Assembly (NCBI RefSeq): GCF_001548475.1 | Contig: NZ_LRUJ01000030.1 | Coordinates: forward strand, 1-62,461 | Length of the DNA stretch: 62,461 nt | From: Bordetella hinzii LMG 13501 | GTDB taxonomy: Bacteria; Pseudomonadota; Gammaproteobacteria; Burkholderiales; Burkholderiaceae_B | Direction: 5' to 3' | Part shown: in pieces, positions 35,485-44,734 of the stretch | Layout: every line of letters begins with the position of its first letter | Numbering within the stretch: position 1 is the first letter of the stretch | Position numbers and translations under genes: made by a program | Notes under the pieces: model-generated | What the model saw: only the letters and a program-made list of their open reading frames with translations | Told to the model about the DNA's origin: nothing | Databases searched by the model: none

Positions 35485-36548
35485 CAAAGGGGCTCCATCG
35501 GTAGAACCAGGCGGAATTCAGTGTGCCGGGGTCGGGATTCGAATTCGATGATGCCGCCGTGCTGCTGCACGAAGTCCTGCGCCAGGCTCAGGCCCAGGCC
35601 GGTGCCGCCGGCCCGGGCGGTGACCAGCGGATGGAAGATCCGATCGCGGATGTGCTCGGGCACGCCGGGCCCGTTGTCGATGATGGACAGCACCAGCGCC
35701 AGGCGGTGATGGCGATGCGCCAACATGACCTGGCGCGCCACGCGCGTGCGCATCGTGATCTGGCCGGGCGGGACGTCGGGGCCCGGCTTCTGCAGCACCA
35801 GCTCCTGCGCGGCATTGCGCGCCACGTTGAGCACGGCCTGCATGAGCCGGGCGGCATCTCCCTGCAGGTCGGGCACCGAAGCGTCGTAGTCGCGCACCAG
35901 GCCGACCTCGTCGCGGAATTCGGCCTGGATGAGCGCGCATACGCGCTCGCAGATTTCGTGGATATTGACCGGCCGGGCGTTGAGCGGCACCCGCTGCGGC
36001 CCGCTCAGGCGGTCCACCAGCGCCTGCAGGCGGTCGGCTTCGGAAATGATGACCTGGGTGTATTCGGCCAGCGCCGGACTGGGCAGTTCGGCTTCCAGCA
36101 GCTGGGCTGCGCCGCGCAGGCCGCCCAGAGGATTCTTGACCTCGTGCGCCAGGTTGCGCAGCAGCTCGCGGTGGGACTCGATTTCATCGACCAGCCGGTG
36201 GTTGCGGTCGGCCAGCACACGCTGCTCGATTTCGCGCGTCTCCAGGAGCACCGGCCAGCGCTGCCCCGGGCAGGCGACCGTGGTGACGGTGACTTCGATC
36301 GAGTCGCTGGCGCGGCGCAGCGAGGACAGCTGGCGCACATCGGCGAATTTGCCGGCTACCGCCGCGTCTATGGAATTCTGTAAGGCTTCGGGATGGTCGA
36401 ACAGCGTGGGAGCCGCCAGGCCGCGCAACTGCTTGCGGGAGCGGCCGAACAGGTCTTCGGCGGCAGCGTTGGCGTATTCGATATGGCCACGTTCGTTCAG
36501 CAGGAAAACGGACGTGGCAAGCAACTCAAAGGCATCTACATTCGTCAT
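35484..36548 (-). CDS. ntrB: Nitrogen regulation sensor kinase NtrB
   Basis: A 354-residue soluble histidine kinase/phosphatase controlled by PII. A PAS domain (about 1-100) precedes HisKA with H135 in LAHEVKNPLGG, and the ATPase domain has IIDNGPGVP and GGTGLGLSLA. There are no membrane segments, as expected for NtrB. It follows glnA by 93 bp on the same strand; two GC-rich hairpins in the gap may lower its expression relative to glnA. Confidence 0.96.
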   Translation of the reverse strand: MTNVDAFELLATSVFLLNERGHIEYANAAAEDLFGRSRKQLRGLAAPTLFDHPEALQNSIDAAVAGKFADVRQLSSLRRASDSIEVTVTTVACPGQRWPVLLETREIEQRVLADRNHRLVDEIESHRELLRNLAHEVKNPLGGLRGAAQLLEAELPSPALAEYTQVIISEADRLQALVDRLSGPQRVPLNARPVNIHEICERVCALIQAEFRDEVGLVRDYDASVPDLQGDAARLMQAVLNVARNAAQELVLQKPGPDVPPGQITMRTRVARQVMLAHRHHRLALVLSIIDNGPGVPEHIRDRIFHPLVTARAGGTGLGLSLAQDFVQQHGGIIEFESRPRHTEFRLVLPMEPL

Positions 36549-36572
36549 GCGGGCTCCGGGGCGGGAAAGTCG

Positions 36573-36626
36573 GCGGGTCGAATGACCCGCCCCTGGCGGA
36601 CTCCGCCCGCCCAGGCGGGCGGAGTC
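36573..36626 (-). other. Two tandem GC-rich hairpins between glnA and ntrB
   Basis: GCGGGTC-GAAT-GACCCGC (36573-36590) and a 13-bp stem GACTCCGCCCGCC / GGCGGGCGGAGTC (36599-36626) follow the glnA stop. Neither has a T-run on the minus strand. They may be RNA-stabilising, processing or attenuating structures that let glnA be expressed above ntrBC. Confidence 0.5.
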
Positions 36627-36641
36627 TTCAGCCTCGGCGGC

Positions 36642-38054
36642 TTACAGGCTGTAGTACATGTCGAACTCGACCGGATGGGTCGTCATGCGCAGCCGCGTGA
36701 CTTCGCCCATCTTGAGCTCGATGTAGGCGTCCAGCATTTCGTTGCTGAACACGCCGCCACGGGTCAGGAACTCGCGGTCCTTGTCCAGCGCGGCCAGGGC
36801 TTCTTCCAGCGAAGCGCAGACGGTCGGGATCTTGGCATCCTCTTCCGGCGGCAGGTCGTACAGGTTCTTGTCGGCCGGATCGCCCGGGTGGATCTTGTTC
36901 TGCACGCCGTCCAGGCCGGCCATCATCAGGGCCGAGAAAGCCAGGTAGGGGTTGGCCAGGGGATCCGGGAAGCGGGTTTCGATGCGGCGCGCCTTGGGGT
37001 TGCCCACATAGGGAATGCGGATCGAGGCCGAACGGTTGCGGGCCGAGTAGGCCAGCTTGACCGGGGCTTCGAAGTGCGGAACCAGGCGCTTGTACGAGTT
37101 GGTGCCAGGGTTGGTGATGGCGTTCAGGGCACGGGCGTGCTTGATGATGCCGCCGATGTAGTACAGGGCGAATTCCGACAGACCGGCATAGCCGTTGCCC
37201 GCGAACAGGTTCTGGCCGTCCTTCCAGATGGACTGGTGCACGTGCATGCCGGAACCGTTGTCGCCGACGACGGGCTTGGGCATGAAGGTGGCGGTCTTGC
37301 CATAGGCATGGGCCACGTTGTGGATCACGTACTTGACGATCTGGTTCCAGTCGCCACGAGTCACCAGCGTGCTGAACTTGGTGCCGATTTCGAGCTGGCC
37401 GGGTGCGGCCACTTCATGGTGGTGCACTTCGACCGGCACGCCCATCTGCTCCATCAGCAGACACATTTCCGAGCGCATGTCCTGGAAGGAATCGACCGGC
37501 GGAACGGGGAAATAGCCGCCCTTGACGCCCGGGCGATGGCCCATGTTGCCGCCTTCGAATTCCAGGCCGGTGGACCAGGGGGCCTCTTCCGACTTGATCT
37601 TCACGAAGGTGCCCGACATGTCGGTGTTCCAGGTCACGCCGTCGAACACGAAGAATTCGGGTTCCGGACCGAAGTAGGCGGTGTCGCCCAGGCCGGAGGA
37701 CTTGAGATAGGCTTCGGCGCGCTTGGCCAGCGAGCGCGGGTCGCGGTCATAGCCCTTCATGTCGGAGGGTTCGACCACATCGCAGGTCAGGATCAGCGTC
37801 GGCTCTTCGCGGAAGGGATCCAGGTTGGCGGTGTTGACGTCGGGGATGAGCAGCATGTCGGAAGCTTCGATGCCCTTCCAGCCCGGGATAGACGATCCAT
37901 CGAAGGCCTGGCCGCTTTCCAGCTTGTCTTCATCGACGGTATGGGCCGGCACCGAGACGTGGTGCTCGCGGCCGAGCGTGTCGGTGAATCGGAAATCCAC
38001 GAACTTGACTTCGTTGTCGGCGATCTGTTTGAGAACGTCTTGGGGGCTTGCCAT
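36642..38054 (-). CDS. glnA: Glutamine synthetase type I
   Basis: A 470-residue GSI that makes glutamine from glutamate, ammonia and ATP as a dodecamer. Family motifs are [17 protein letters not shown], the metal-ligand stretch YFGPEPEFF, the ATP-binding [16 protein letters not shown] and the adenylylation tyrosine in NLYDLPPEE near residue 398, so control by GlnE is expected. The start at 38054 has GGAGATG upstream. The promoter region has a sigma-54 element and two NtrC sites. The gene heads the glnA-ntrB-ntrC block. Confidence 0.97.
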   Translation of the reverse strand: MASPQDVLKQIADNEVKFVDFRFTDTLGREHHVSVPAHTVDEDKLESGQAFDGSSIPGWKGIEASDMLLIPDVNTANLDPFREEPTLILTCDVVEPSDMKGYDRDPRSLAKRAEAYLKSSGLGDTAYFGPEPEFFVFDGVTWNTDMSGTFVKIKSEEAPWSTGLEFEGGNMGHRPGVKGGYFPVPPVDSFQDMRSEMCLLMEQMGVPVEVHHHEVAAPGQLEIGTKFSTLVTRGDWNQIVKYVIHNVAHAYGKTATFMPKPVVGDNGSGMHVHQSIWKDGQNLFAGNGYAGLSEFALYYIGGIIKHARALNAITNPGTNSYKRLVPHFEAPVKLAYSARNRSASIRIPYVGNPKARRIETRFPDPLANPYLAFSALMMAGLDGVQNKIHPGDPADKNLYDLPPEEDAKIPTVCASLEEALAALDKDREFLTRGGVFSNEMLDAYIELKMGEVTRLRMTTHPVEFDMYYSL

Positions 38055-38110
38055 GTCATCTCCATTGGTAAAAGCGTCACGGGCATAGCGCCCGACAGGC
38101 GTAGAAGCAG

Positions 38111-38127
38111 AAGCAATATGCGTGCCA
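38111..38127 (-). promoter_or_regulatory. Sigma-54 promoter of glnA
   Basis: On the minus strand TGGCACGCATATTGCTT matches the -24/-12 consensus (TGGCAC, five bases, TTGC) with GG and GC exactly ten bases apart. Transcription should begin near 38101, giving a leader of about 47 nt before the glnA ATG. Confidence 0.88.
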
Positions 38128-38179
38128 GGTTCATCCCAGGGGAAATCCCGGAGGGCCGCATGAGACCGCACTCAATTTA

Positions 38180-38227
38180 GCACCATTATGGTGCAAAACA
38201 TAGGGCATGATGGCCCTATGTTGGTGC
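38180..38227 (-). promoter_or_regulatory. Tandem NtrC binding sites upstream of glnA
   Basis: Site 1 (38180-38194) is GCACCATTATGGTGC, a perfect 6-bp palindrome around three bases and a textbook NtrC site. Site 2 (38213-38227) is the imperfect GCCCTATGTTGGTGC. Their centres are 33 bp apart, about three helical turns, which suits cooperative NtrC binding. They lie roughly 86 and 119 bp upstream of the predicted start of transcription. Confidence 0.82.
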
Positions 38228-38234
38228 ATCGGCG

Positions 38235-39458
38235 TTACAGGAAGATTTCCTGCAAGTCGTTCAGGAAGCGCCAACCCAGGGCGGTGGCCCGCAGGCGGGT
38301 GGGATCGGCGTCCAGGAGGCCGCGCTGGCTGGCCGCCTCCAGTTGGTGCGCGATGGCGGCCAGGGACAGGCCGGTGCGCTCGGAAAAGGTGCTTGCCGCC
38401 ACGCCCTCTTTCAGGCGCAGGGCATTGAGCATGAACTCGAAGGGCAGTTCGTCCGGGCCAACCTGGCGGCTCTCGGCAATATGGCCGCCATCACGGGCCA
38501 TGGCCCGCGCCATCCAGGATTCGGGATTGCGATGCCGGGCCTCGCGGATGATGCGGTCATGGAAAGACAGCTTGCCATGCGCGCCCGGGCCCAGGCCCAG
38601 ATAGTCGCCGAATTCCCAATAATTCAGGTTGTGCTTGCTGCGCGCCCCCGGCCGCGCATAGGCCGAAACCTCGTAACGGGCCAGGCCCGCCTCGGCCAGC
38701 GCGGCCTCCACCGCGTCCTGCATGAGCGCGCTGGCGTCGTCATCGGGCAGCTCGGGCGGGTATTTGGCGAAGACGGTATTCGGCTCCAGCGTCAGGTGGT
38801 ACATGGACAGATGCTCGGTGCCGAAAGACAGGGCCTGGCGCACATCGGCCAGGCAGGCTTGCAGGTCCTGGCCCGGCAAGGCGAACATCAGGTCCAGGTT
38901 GACACGCGGCACGGCGCGCTGCGCCATCTCGATGGCCGCGCGCGCCTGCCCGGCATCATGGATGCGCCCCAGTTTACGCAGCTGGCCGTCATCGAAGCTC
39001 TGGATGCCCAGGGACAGGCGCGTGACGCCGCTGGCCCCGTAATCCCGGAAGCGCCCGGCCTCGGCCGTGCCGGGATTGGCCTCCATGGTGATTTCGGCAT
39101 CGGGCAGGAGATTCAAACAGGCCCTGAGCATGGCCAGCAGCTCGTCCAGCCCGGCGGCCGACAGCAGGCTGGGCGTCCCCCCCCCGATAAAGACCGAGAT
39201 CACCTGCCGGCCCCAGACCAGCGGAATGGCCTGCTCCAGGTCGGCGCGCAAGGCGTCCAGGTAGGCGCGTTCGGGGATGTCCTGGCCGGGCATGGCGTGC
39301 GAATTGAAATCGCAGTATGGGCATTTGCGCACGCACCAAGGCACATGCACATAGACCGACAGCGGCGGCAGGCTGGTCAGCGCGGCGCCCGAGGGCAGCA
39401 CGACGGGGGACTTGGCCGGCGCGGCGCCGGCGACCCGGATGGGAATGGTGATGGCCAT
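38235..39458 (-). CDS. hemW: Radical SAM heme chaperone HemW-like protein
   Basis: A 407-residue radical SAM protein annotated historically as anaerobic coproporphyrinogen III oxidase but now regarded as a heme chaperone. The cluster-binding motif is C42-x3-C46-x2-C49 (CVRKCPYC). GGGTPSLL follows as the SAM-binding segment, and HemN_C-like sequence (LNALRLKEGVAASTF) is near the C-terminus. The start at 39458 is 5 bp after rdgB, so the two are cotranscribed. Confidence 0.94.
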   Translation of the reverse strand: MAITIPIRVAGAAPAKSPVVLPSGAALTSLPPLSVYVHVPWCVRKCPYCDFNSHAMPGQDIPERAYLDALRADLEQAIPLVWGRQVISVFIGGGTPSLLSAAGLDELLAMLRACLNLLPDAEITMEANPGTAEAGRFRDYGASGVTRLSLGIQSFDDGQLRKLGRIHDAGQARAAIEMAQRAVPRVNLDLMFALPGQDLQACLADVRQALSFGTEHLSMYHLTLEPNTVFAKYPPELPDDDASALMQDAVEAALAEAGLARYEVSAYARPGARSKHNLNYWEFGDYLGLGPGAHGKLSFHDRIIREARHRNPESWMARAMARDGGHIAESRQVGPDELPFEFMLNALRLKEGVAASTFSERTGLSLAAIAHQLEAASQRGLLDADPTRLRATALGWRFLNDLQEIFL

Positions 39459-39463
39459 GCGGC

Positions 39464-40087
39464 TCAAAGCGCCTGCAATTTGCCCAGGATCTCGCGCAGG
39501 GCGCGGGCCCGATGGCTGACGGCGTTTTTTTCCTCGGCCGGCAGTTGCGCGGCGGTGCGGCCCAGGTCGGGCAGATAAAAATAGGGGTCGTAGCCAAAAC
39601 CGTTCTCGCCCGCCGCCGACTGGGCGATCTCGCCATGCCAATGGCCTTCGCCGATCAGCGGACAGGGATCTTCGGCGTGGCGCACCAGCACCAGCAAGGC
39701 CACGTACCAGGCGCGCCGGTCGGCCTGCCCTTGCAGTCTTTCGAGGAGCAAGGCGTTGTTCTGGGCGTCTCCCTTGGGCGCGCCGGTCTCGCGCTGCGCA
39801 TAACGGGCCGAATAGACGCCGGGCGCCCCGCCCAAGGCCTGCACACACAGGCCGGAATCGTCGGCCAGGGCCGGCAGGCCGGTCGCCAGACTGGCGTGTC
39901 GGGCCTTGGCCAGGGCGTTTTCCACAAAGGTGACGTGCGGTTCCTCGGCCTCGGGAACACCCAGCTCGCCCTGGGGCACGAGCTCGATGCCCAGCGGGGC
40001 GAACAGCGCGGCAAACTCGCGCAGCTTGCCGGGATTATTGGAAGCCAGCACGACGCGGCGCAAAGAAGTGGGAATGGCGGCAGACAT
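39464..40087 (-). CDS. rdgB: XTP/dITP pyrophosphatase (RdgB/HAM1)
   Basis: A 207-residue house-cleaning nucleotidase that removes ITP, dITP and XTP so they do not enter nucleic acids. VLASNNPGKLREF at about 12-24 is the substrate loop, ALADDSGLCVQALGGAPGVYSARY the metal/base site, and GFGYDPYF with KNAVSHRARAL the C-terminal signature. It lies directly upstream of hemW with 5 bp between. In-frame ATGs further upstream would add a non-conserved tail. Confidence 0.95.
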   Translation of the reverse strand: MSAAIPTSLRRVVLASNNPGKLREFAALFAPLGIELVPQGELGVPEAEEPHVTFVENALAKARHASLATGLPALADDSGLCVQALGGAPGVYSARYAQRETGAPKGDAQNNALLLERLQGQADRRAWYVALLVLVRHAEDPCPLIGEGHWHGEIAQSAAGENGFGYDPYFYLPDLGRTAAQLPAEEKNAVSHRARALREILGKLQAL

Positions 40088-40231
40088 GGCCACTATTGTA
40101 ATCACGGCCCCCGCCGTCCGTTTGCCGCGTCCCGGTTGCGCCATAGTCATGACAATTTGCAACAAACGCGACACAAAGCCCCTTCATGATGGGAAGTCCT
40201 GCCGCCCGTGGCGGCCCCTTACCGCCTGAGC

Positions 40232-42031
40232 ATGAACCCATTGCTAGATGCCGAAACCCCAGCCGCCAACCTGCCGTGGCTGATCCAGCGCCGCCTGTTG
40301 CAGGCGCGCTACCAGCCCGTGGCCGACCTGAGCCAGGGCCGTATCTATGGCCACGAGAGCCTTATCCGCGGCCCCGCGGACAGCCCGCTGCACTTGCCCG
40401 ACGCCCTGTTCGCCGAAGCCCGCCGGCTGGGCCTGTGCCATGACCTCGAATGGGAGTGCTTCCGCGCCGGCGCGGCCGACTATGTGCGCCTGCGCGGCGA
40501 GGGCAAGCTGTTTCTCAATCTGTCCGGCGCCAGCATCATCGAATACTGGACGCGCTGGGGCCGCGACCTGCCGCAACGCCTGCAAGGCGACACCGGCCTG
40601 GCGGCCACGCGCATCGTCATCGAGCTGACCGAGCACCATCCCGAACGCGAAGACATCCATGCCCTGCGCCAGGCCCTTCAATGCCTGCGCCAGGCCGGCA
40701 TGAAGCTGGCGCTGGACGATTATGGCGTCAGCCACGCCTGCCTGCAGCTCTGGCTGGAGCTGCGCCCGGACCTGGTCAAGATCGACCGTTATTTCTTCCG
40801 CGACATCAGCCGCGACGAGAACCGCCTCGCCCTGGTGCGCGGCATGCTGGGCGTGGCCCAGCAGCTCAATACCGCCGTGATCGCCGAAGGCATCGAGACA
40901 CAGGAAGACCTGCTTGCCATCGCCGACCTGGGCATCCGCTACGCCCAGGGCTGGTGCCTGGGTTATCCGCAAGGCCAGCCCGCGTCCCGGCTGCCCACGG
41001 CCCTGGACGCCTTGCTGCCCATCTCGCCGCGCACGGCCAAGGCCGCCGGCTCCGGGCGCACCGCGCTGCATCTGCGCGCCGAGGGTCCGGCGGTCTACCT
41101 GGCCCGCCATAGCAATGACGACGTGCACCGCATTTTCCAGGAACAGCGTCACCAGCACGCGCTGGCCGTGCTCGACGACCAGGACCGCCCGGTCGGCATC
41201 ATCAACCGCCGCGACTTCCTTGAGCATTACTCGCAGCGCTACACCCGCGACCTCTTCGGCCGCAACCGCTGCGACACCTTCATGAACGCCGAACCGGTGC
41301 TGGTCGATATCGGCACCTCCATCGACCAGCTCAGCCATGTGCTCACCTCGGAGGACCAGCGCTATCTGGCCGACGGCTTCATCATCACGCGCAATGGCCG
41401 CTACGACGGCCTGGGCACGGGCGAGGCGCTGGTGCGTTCGGTGACCGAGATCCGCCTGGAAGCCGCCCGCTATGCCAACCCCCTCACCTCGCTGCCGGGC
41501 AACATCCCTATCAGCAAGCACATTGCCCAGCTGCTGGAGGGACCGGGCGAATTCGTCATCGGCTATGCCGACCTGAACAACTTCAAGCCCTTCAATGATG
41601 TCTATGGCTATTGGCGCGGCGACGACATGATCCTGCTGTGCGCCGAGATCATCCGGCGCCATTGCGACGCCCAGCGCGACTTCGTCGGCCACGTGGGCGG
41701 CGATGACTTCGTGGTGGCCTTGCGCAGTCCGGACTGGCAGGCCCGCCTCACGCGCGTGATCGAGGAGTTCAACGAGCGCGCCATGGGGCTCTATGACGCG
41801 CAGGCCCGCGGCGAAGGCGGCATCCGCGCCGAAGACCGCTACGGCAGCCTGCGTTTCTTTCCGTTCGTGACGCTGGGCATAGGCGCCCTGCGGGTGCAGC
41901 CGGCCAACCTGGCCGAAGCGGGCACCCGCGTGCGGCCCGAAGACATCGCTTCAGCGGCCGCCCACGTCAAGCACAAGGTCAAGCATGGGGACCTTGCCAT
42001 GGTGCTCGAAACCTACCGCCACCCGGTCTGA
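40232..42031 (+). CDS. EAL-CBS-GGDEF c-di-GMP turnover protein
   Basis: A 599-residue soluble protein. The N-terminal EAL domain (about 20-260) has the motif as ESL and keeps catalytic positions FLNLSG, IELTEHH, LDDYG, VKIDRYF, AEGIET and the glutamine in AQGW, so phosphodiesterase activity is likely. A CBS-pair-like region (about 275-400) follows, then a GGDEF domain (about 415-595) with the motif written GGDDF and no RxxD inhibitory site before it; cyclase activity is uncertain. The start is ambiguous (ATG 40232 or GTG 40208), as neither has a strong ribosome site. Its last 81 bp overlap the convergent chemoreceptor gene. Confidence 0.88.
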   Translation: MNPLLDAETPAANLPWLIQRRLLQARYQPVADLSQGRIYGHESLIRGPADSPLHLPDALFAEARRLGLCHDLEWECFRAGAADYVRLRGEGKLFLNLSGASIIEYWTRWGRDLPQRLQGDTGLAATRIVIELTEHHPEREDIHALRQALQCLRQAGMKLALDDYGVSHACLQLWLELRPDLVKIDRYFFRDISRDENRLALVRGMLGVAQQLNTAVIAEGIETQEDLLAIADLGIRYAQGWCLGYPQGQPASRLPTALDALLPISPRTAKAAGSGRTALHLRAEGPAVYLARHSNDDVHRIFQEQRHQHALAVLDDQDRPVGIINRRDFLEHYSQRYTRDLFGRNRCDTFMNAEPVLVDIGTSIDQLSHVLTSEDQRYLADGFIITRNGRYDGLGTGEALVRSVTEIRLEAARYANPLTSLPGNIPISKHIAQLLEGPGEFVIGYADLNNFKPFNDVYGYWRGDDMILLCAEIIRRHCDAQRDFVGHVGGDDFVVALRSPDWQARLTRVIEEFNERAMGLYDAQARGEGGIRAEDRYGSLRFFPFVTLGIGALRVQPANLAEAGTRVRPEDIASAAAHVKHKVKHGDLAMVLETYRHPV

Positions 42032-43612
42032 AGCCACGGCGGGGCGGGGCTCGCCGCCCTGCCCCTCGCGCAGGCGGAACACCGCCACCGCCGCGCGCAA
42101 AGCCTGCGCCTGCGTCTCCAGCGCCATGGCCGCGGCGGCCGTCTGCTCGGCCATGGCCGCATTCTCCTGCGTGCCCCGGTCGACATCGGCGACCGCCCGG
42201 TTCACCGCCGTGATGCCGGCGGCCTGCTCGGCGCTGGCATGCGAGATATCGCTCACCAGGCGCATCACACCATCGACCGCCGAGACCATGGCATCCATGG
42301 TCCGCCCGGCCTGGGCCACATGGCGCGAACCGGCGGCCACGCGCTCGCGCGATTCTTCGATCAGGCCTTTGATTTCCCGGGCGGCCTGGGCGCTGCGCTG
42401 CGCCAGCGAACGCACTTCGGCGGCCACCACGGCAAAGCCCTTGCCCTGCTCGCCGGCCCGCGCGGCCTCGACCGCCGCGTTCAGCGCCAGGATATTGGTC
42501 TGGAAGGCGATACTGTCGACCACGCCCACGATTTCCCCGATACGCTCGGCCGAAGCCGAGATTTCCTGCATGCTCTGGACGGCATCCTGGACGGCCGTGC
42601 CGCCATCGCGGGCCAGGCGCGCCGCGCCCTCGGCCTGGCGGCTGGCCGCGTCGGCATTGTGCGCGGTCTGGTTCACGGTATCGGCCAGCCCCGTCATGCT
42701 GGCGGCCGTCTCCTGCAACGTGGCGGCCTGGCGGGCCACGCGGTTGGACATGTCGCCCGCGCCCGCGGCGATCTCGGCCACGCCGTCATGGATGGCCTCC
42801 ACGCCGCTGCGCACGCTGGCCACCGCCTGCGTCAGCCCGCCCTGCATGCGGCCCATGGCGCGGTAGAGCACCCCGATCTCGTTGTCGCCGCGATCGGCGA
42901 TGCCGCCGGTCAGGTCGCCGTCGGCGATACGCTCGAAGTGGCGGCCTGCCTCGGTCAAGGGGCGCAGCACGGCGCGCCGGAAGGCCAGGCGGATGGCCAG
43001 CGCCAGCGCGCCCACCGCCAGCAGCAGCACCCCCGCGCCCAGCGCCATGCGGTCGGCCATCTGCCCGGCCTGGGCCAGCAGCTCGCGCCCTTGTTGGCGC
43101 GCATGGCCTTGATAGGCGTCGACCGCCCGCACATAGCCGTCAGTGGCCGCCGGCAGCGTCTTGTCGCTCAACTGGTTGGCCTGGATGCCGTTCCAGCCCT
43201 TGATGGCGGCGGCCAGCGGCAGCAGCGCCTTGTCGGCCAGGTTCCCATAGGCGGCGAGCACCGCGTCATAGCGGGCCTCGCCCGCGTCGGGATTGGCGCG
43301 CAGCCGGGCCGCGCTCTGGGCCGCCGATGTCAGCAGGCTTTCGGCGCGCGCCAGCGCGGCATTGCGGTCTTCTTCGAGGCCGCCTTCCATGAAGGTCTTG
43401 GCGTCGGCCAGCTGGGCACGCGCCTGGAACAGCCGCGCCGTCGTGTCGCTCAGCTCGTTGGCGCGCTCAATATTGCCCCGCCCCAGGGCCTCGATATGGG
43501 CCCGGTTGGCGCGCAGCGCCATCACCCCCGCCGCGGCGGCCGCGACGAAAAGAAGAACAAAAACCACCATCGTGGCGGTCAGGGCCGTCGCGACCCGCAG
43601 ATGCTTAGCCAT
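41951..43612 (-). CDS. Methyl-accepting chemotaxis protein
   Basis: A 553-residue chemoreceptor of the Tar/Tsr layout. Membrane helix 1 is at about 8-33, a four-helix periplasmic ligand domain spans about 35-180, membrane helix 2 about 185-208, HAMP about 210-260, and a long signalling coiled coil ends near 520. The hairpin tip [34 protein letters not shown], which contacts CheA and CheW, is conserved. No NWETF-type tether is present. The last about 25 residues are encoded opposite the 3' end of the EAL-CBS-GGDEF gene. The start at 43612 or 43618 is uncertain. Confidence 0.92.
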   Translation of the reverse strand: MAKHLRVATALTATMVVFVLLFVAAAAAGVMALRANRAHIEALGRGNIERANELSDTTARLFQARAQLADAKTFMEGGLEEDRNAALARAESLLTSAAQSAARLRANPDAGEARYDAVLAAYGNLADKALLPLAAAIKGWNGIQANQLSDKTLPAATDGYVRAVDAYQGHARQQGRELLAQAGQMADRMALGAGVLLLAVGALALAIRLAFRRAVLRPLTEAGRHFERIADGDLTGGIADRGDNEIGVLYRAMGRMQGGLTQAVASVRSGVEAIHDGVAEIAAGAGDMSNRVARQAATLQETAASMTGLADTVNQTAHNADAASRQAEGAARLARDGGTAVQDAVQSMQEISASAERIGEIVGVVDSIAFQTNILALNAAVEAARAGEQGKGFAVVAAEVRSLAQRSAQAAREIKGLIEESRERVAAGSRHVAQAGRTMDAMVSAVDGVMRLVSDISHASAEQAAGITAVNRAVADVDRGTQENAAMAEQTAAAAMALETQAQALRAAVAVFRLREGQGGEPRPAVASDRVAVGFEHHGKVPMLDLVLDVGGR

Positions 43613-43692
43613 AGTCATCCAAGAACAGGCGCCCAAACCCGAAAGGGCGCGGTGCGCCGATTATCCTGGCCGACAATGGCAGTTTCTTGACA

Positions 43693-44607
43693 TCAATCCA
43701 GGACTTCGTCCTCGGGGATGTCGTCGATCATGGTCTGCACCAGCTCGCGCGCGAAGACCGGCAGGGCCTCCAGGTCGCGCACACAGATATGCAGCTGGCG
43801 CACACTCCATTCATCGGTCAGCGGCACAACGGCGATGTCCAGCACCCGCGCATAGCGCAGCGCCACCGACTCGGGGATCACGCCTATGCCCACGCCGCTT
43901 TCGATCATGCGGCAGGCCGCCTCGAAGTTGCCGACCTCGATGCGGAAACGGAACGTCCGGCCCAGTGTGGCCGCGGCCTGCACCAGGAAGGGATGGATGG
44001 CGCTCCATTCGGACAAGCCCACGTAGTCAAAGCCCAGCGTGTCGGCGAAAGGCACGGCCTCTTCGCCGGCCAGCGGGTGACGGCGCGCGGTCACCAGCAC
44101 CAGCCTGTCGTTGCGGTAGGGAATGAACTGCAGCTTGGGATCCGGCGCGCAGCCGGCCACCACGCCGATATCGGCCGAACCGTCGGCCACGGCGCGCACG
44201 ATGAGATAGCTCAGGCGCTCGCGCAGCTCGACATTGACGTCCGGATGGACCGCCAGATAGCGCGCCAGCACCGCCGGCATGAACTCCGTGCTGGCCGTGG
44301 TGTTGGCCAGGACCCGGACGTGGCCTTTGACGCCGCGGGCGAACTCCTGCATGTCGCCGCGCAGCTGCTCGATCTGCTGCATGACGGTGCGCGCATGGCG
44401 GGTCAGCGCCTCGCCCGACGGGGTCAGGGTCACGCCCTGGCTGTTGCGGTACAGCAATTGGGTGCCGAAGTGCTCCTCGAGATTCTTGACCCGGGTGCTG
44501 GCCGCCGGCAGGGACAGATGCGATTTCTCGGCCGCCCTGGTCAGGCTGTGCCAGTCTCCGATATGAACCATCAGCTGCAGGTCCGTGAGGTCGAAATGCG
44601 TTGCCAT
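43693..44607 (-). CDS. LysR family regulator next to the acyl-CoA dehydrogenase genes
   Basis: A 304-residue LysR regulator. The helix-turn-helix is at about 5-63 (LTRAAEKSHLSLPAASTRVKNLEEHFG) and the effector domain at about 90-295. The ATG at 44607 has AGGAA upstream and begins at the usual place. It reads away from the acyl-CoA dehydrogenase gene across 127 bp, which includes TAACCCGGTATTA, a T-N11-A-like LysR motif. It probably controls that two-gene unit. Confidence 0.9.
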   Translation of the reverse strand: MATHFDLTDLQLMVHIGDWHSLTRAAEKSHLSLPAASTRVKNLEEHFGTQLLYRNSQGVTLTPSGEALTRHARTVMQQIEQLRGDMQEFARGVKGHVRVLANTTASTEFMPAVLARYLAVHPDVNVELRERLSYLIVRAVADGSADIGVVAGCAPDPKLQFIPYRNDRLVLVTARRHPLAGEEAVPFADTLGFDYVGLSEWSAIHPFLVQAAATLGRTFRFRIEVGNFEAACRMIESGVGIGVIPESVALRYARVLDIAVVPLTDEWSVRQLHICVRDLEALPVFARELVQTMIDDIPEDEVLD

Positions 44608-44734
44608 GCCTGTTTTTCCTGGTGCTTCGGGTTTGGATAACCCGGTATTAAGCAATGCGAAATTGGCAGGCCGGCCGCCTTTGCGGCACAGTCTGCCTGT
44701 TCCCCCTTTTTACAAACCCGATCATAGCCCGCCC

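Noticed and set aside
40229-40241. Firm choice of start for the EAL-CBS-GGDEF gene
   Set aside because: No good ribosome binding site before either ATG 40232 or GTG 40208; the ATG was kept only by convention.
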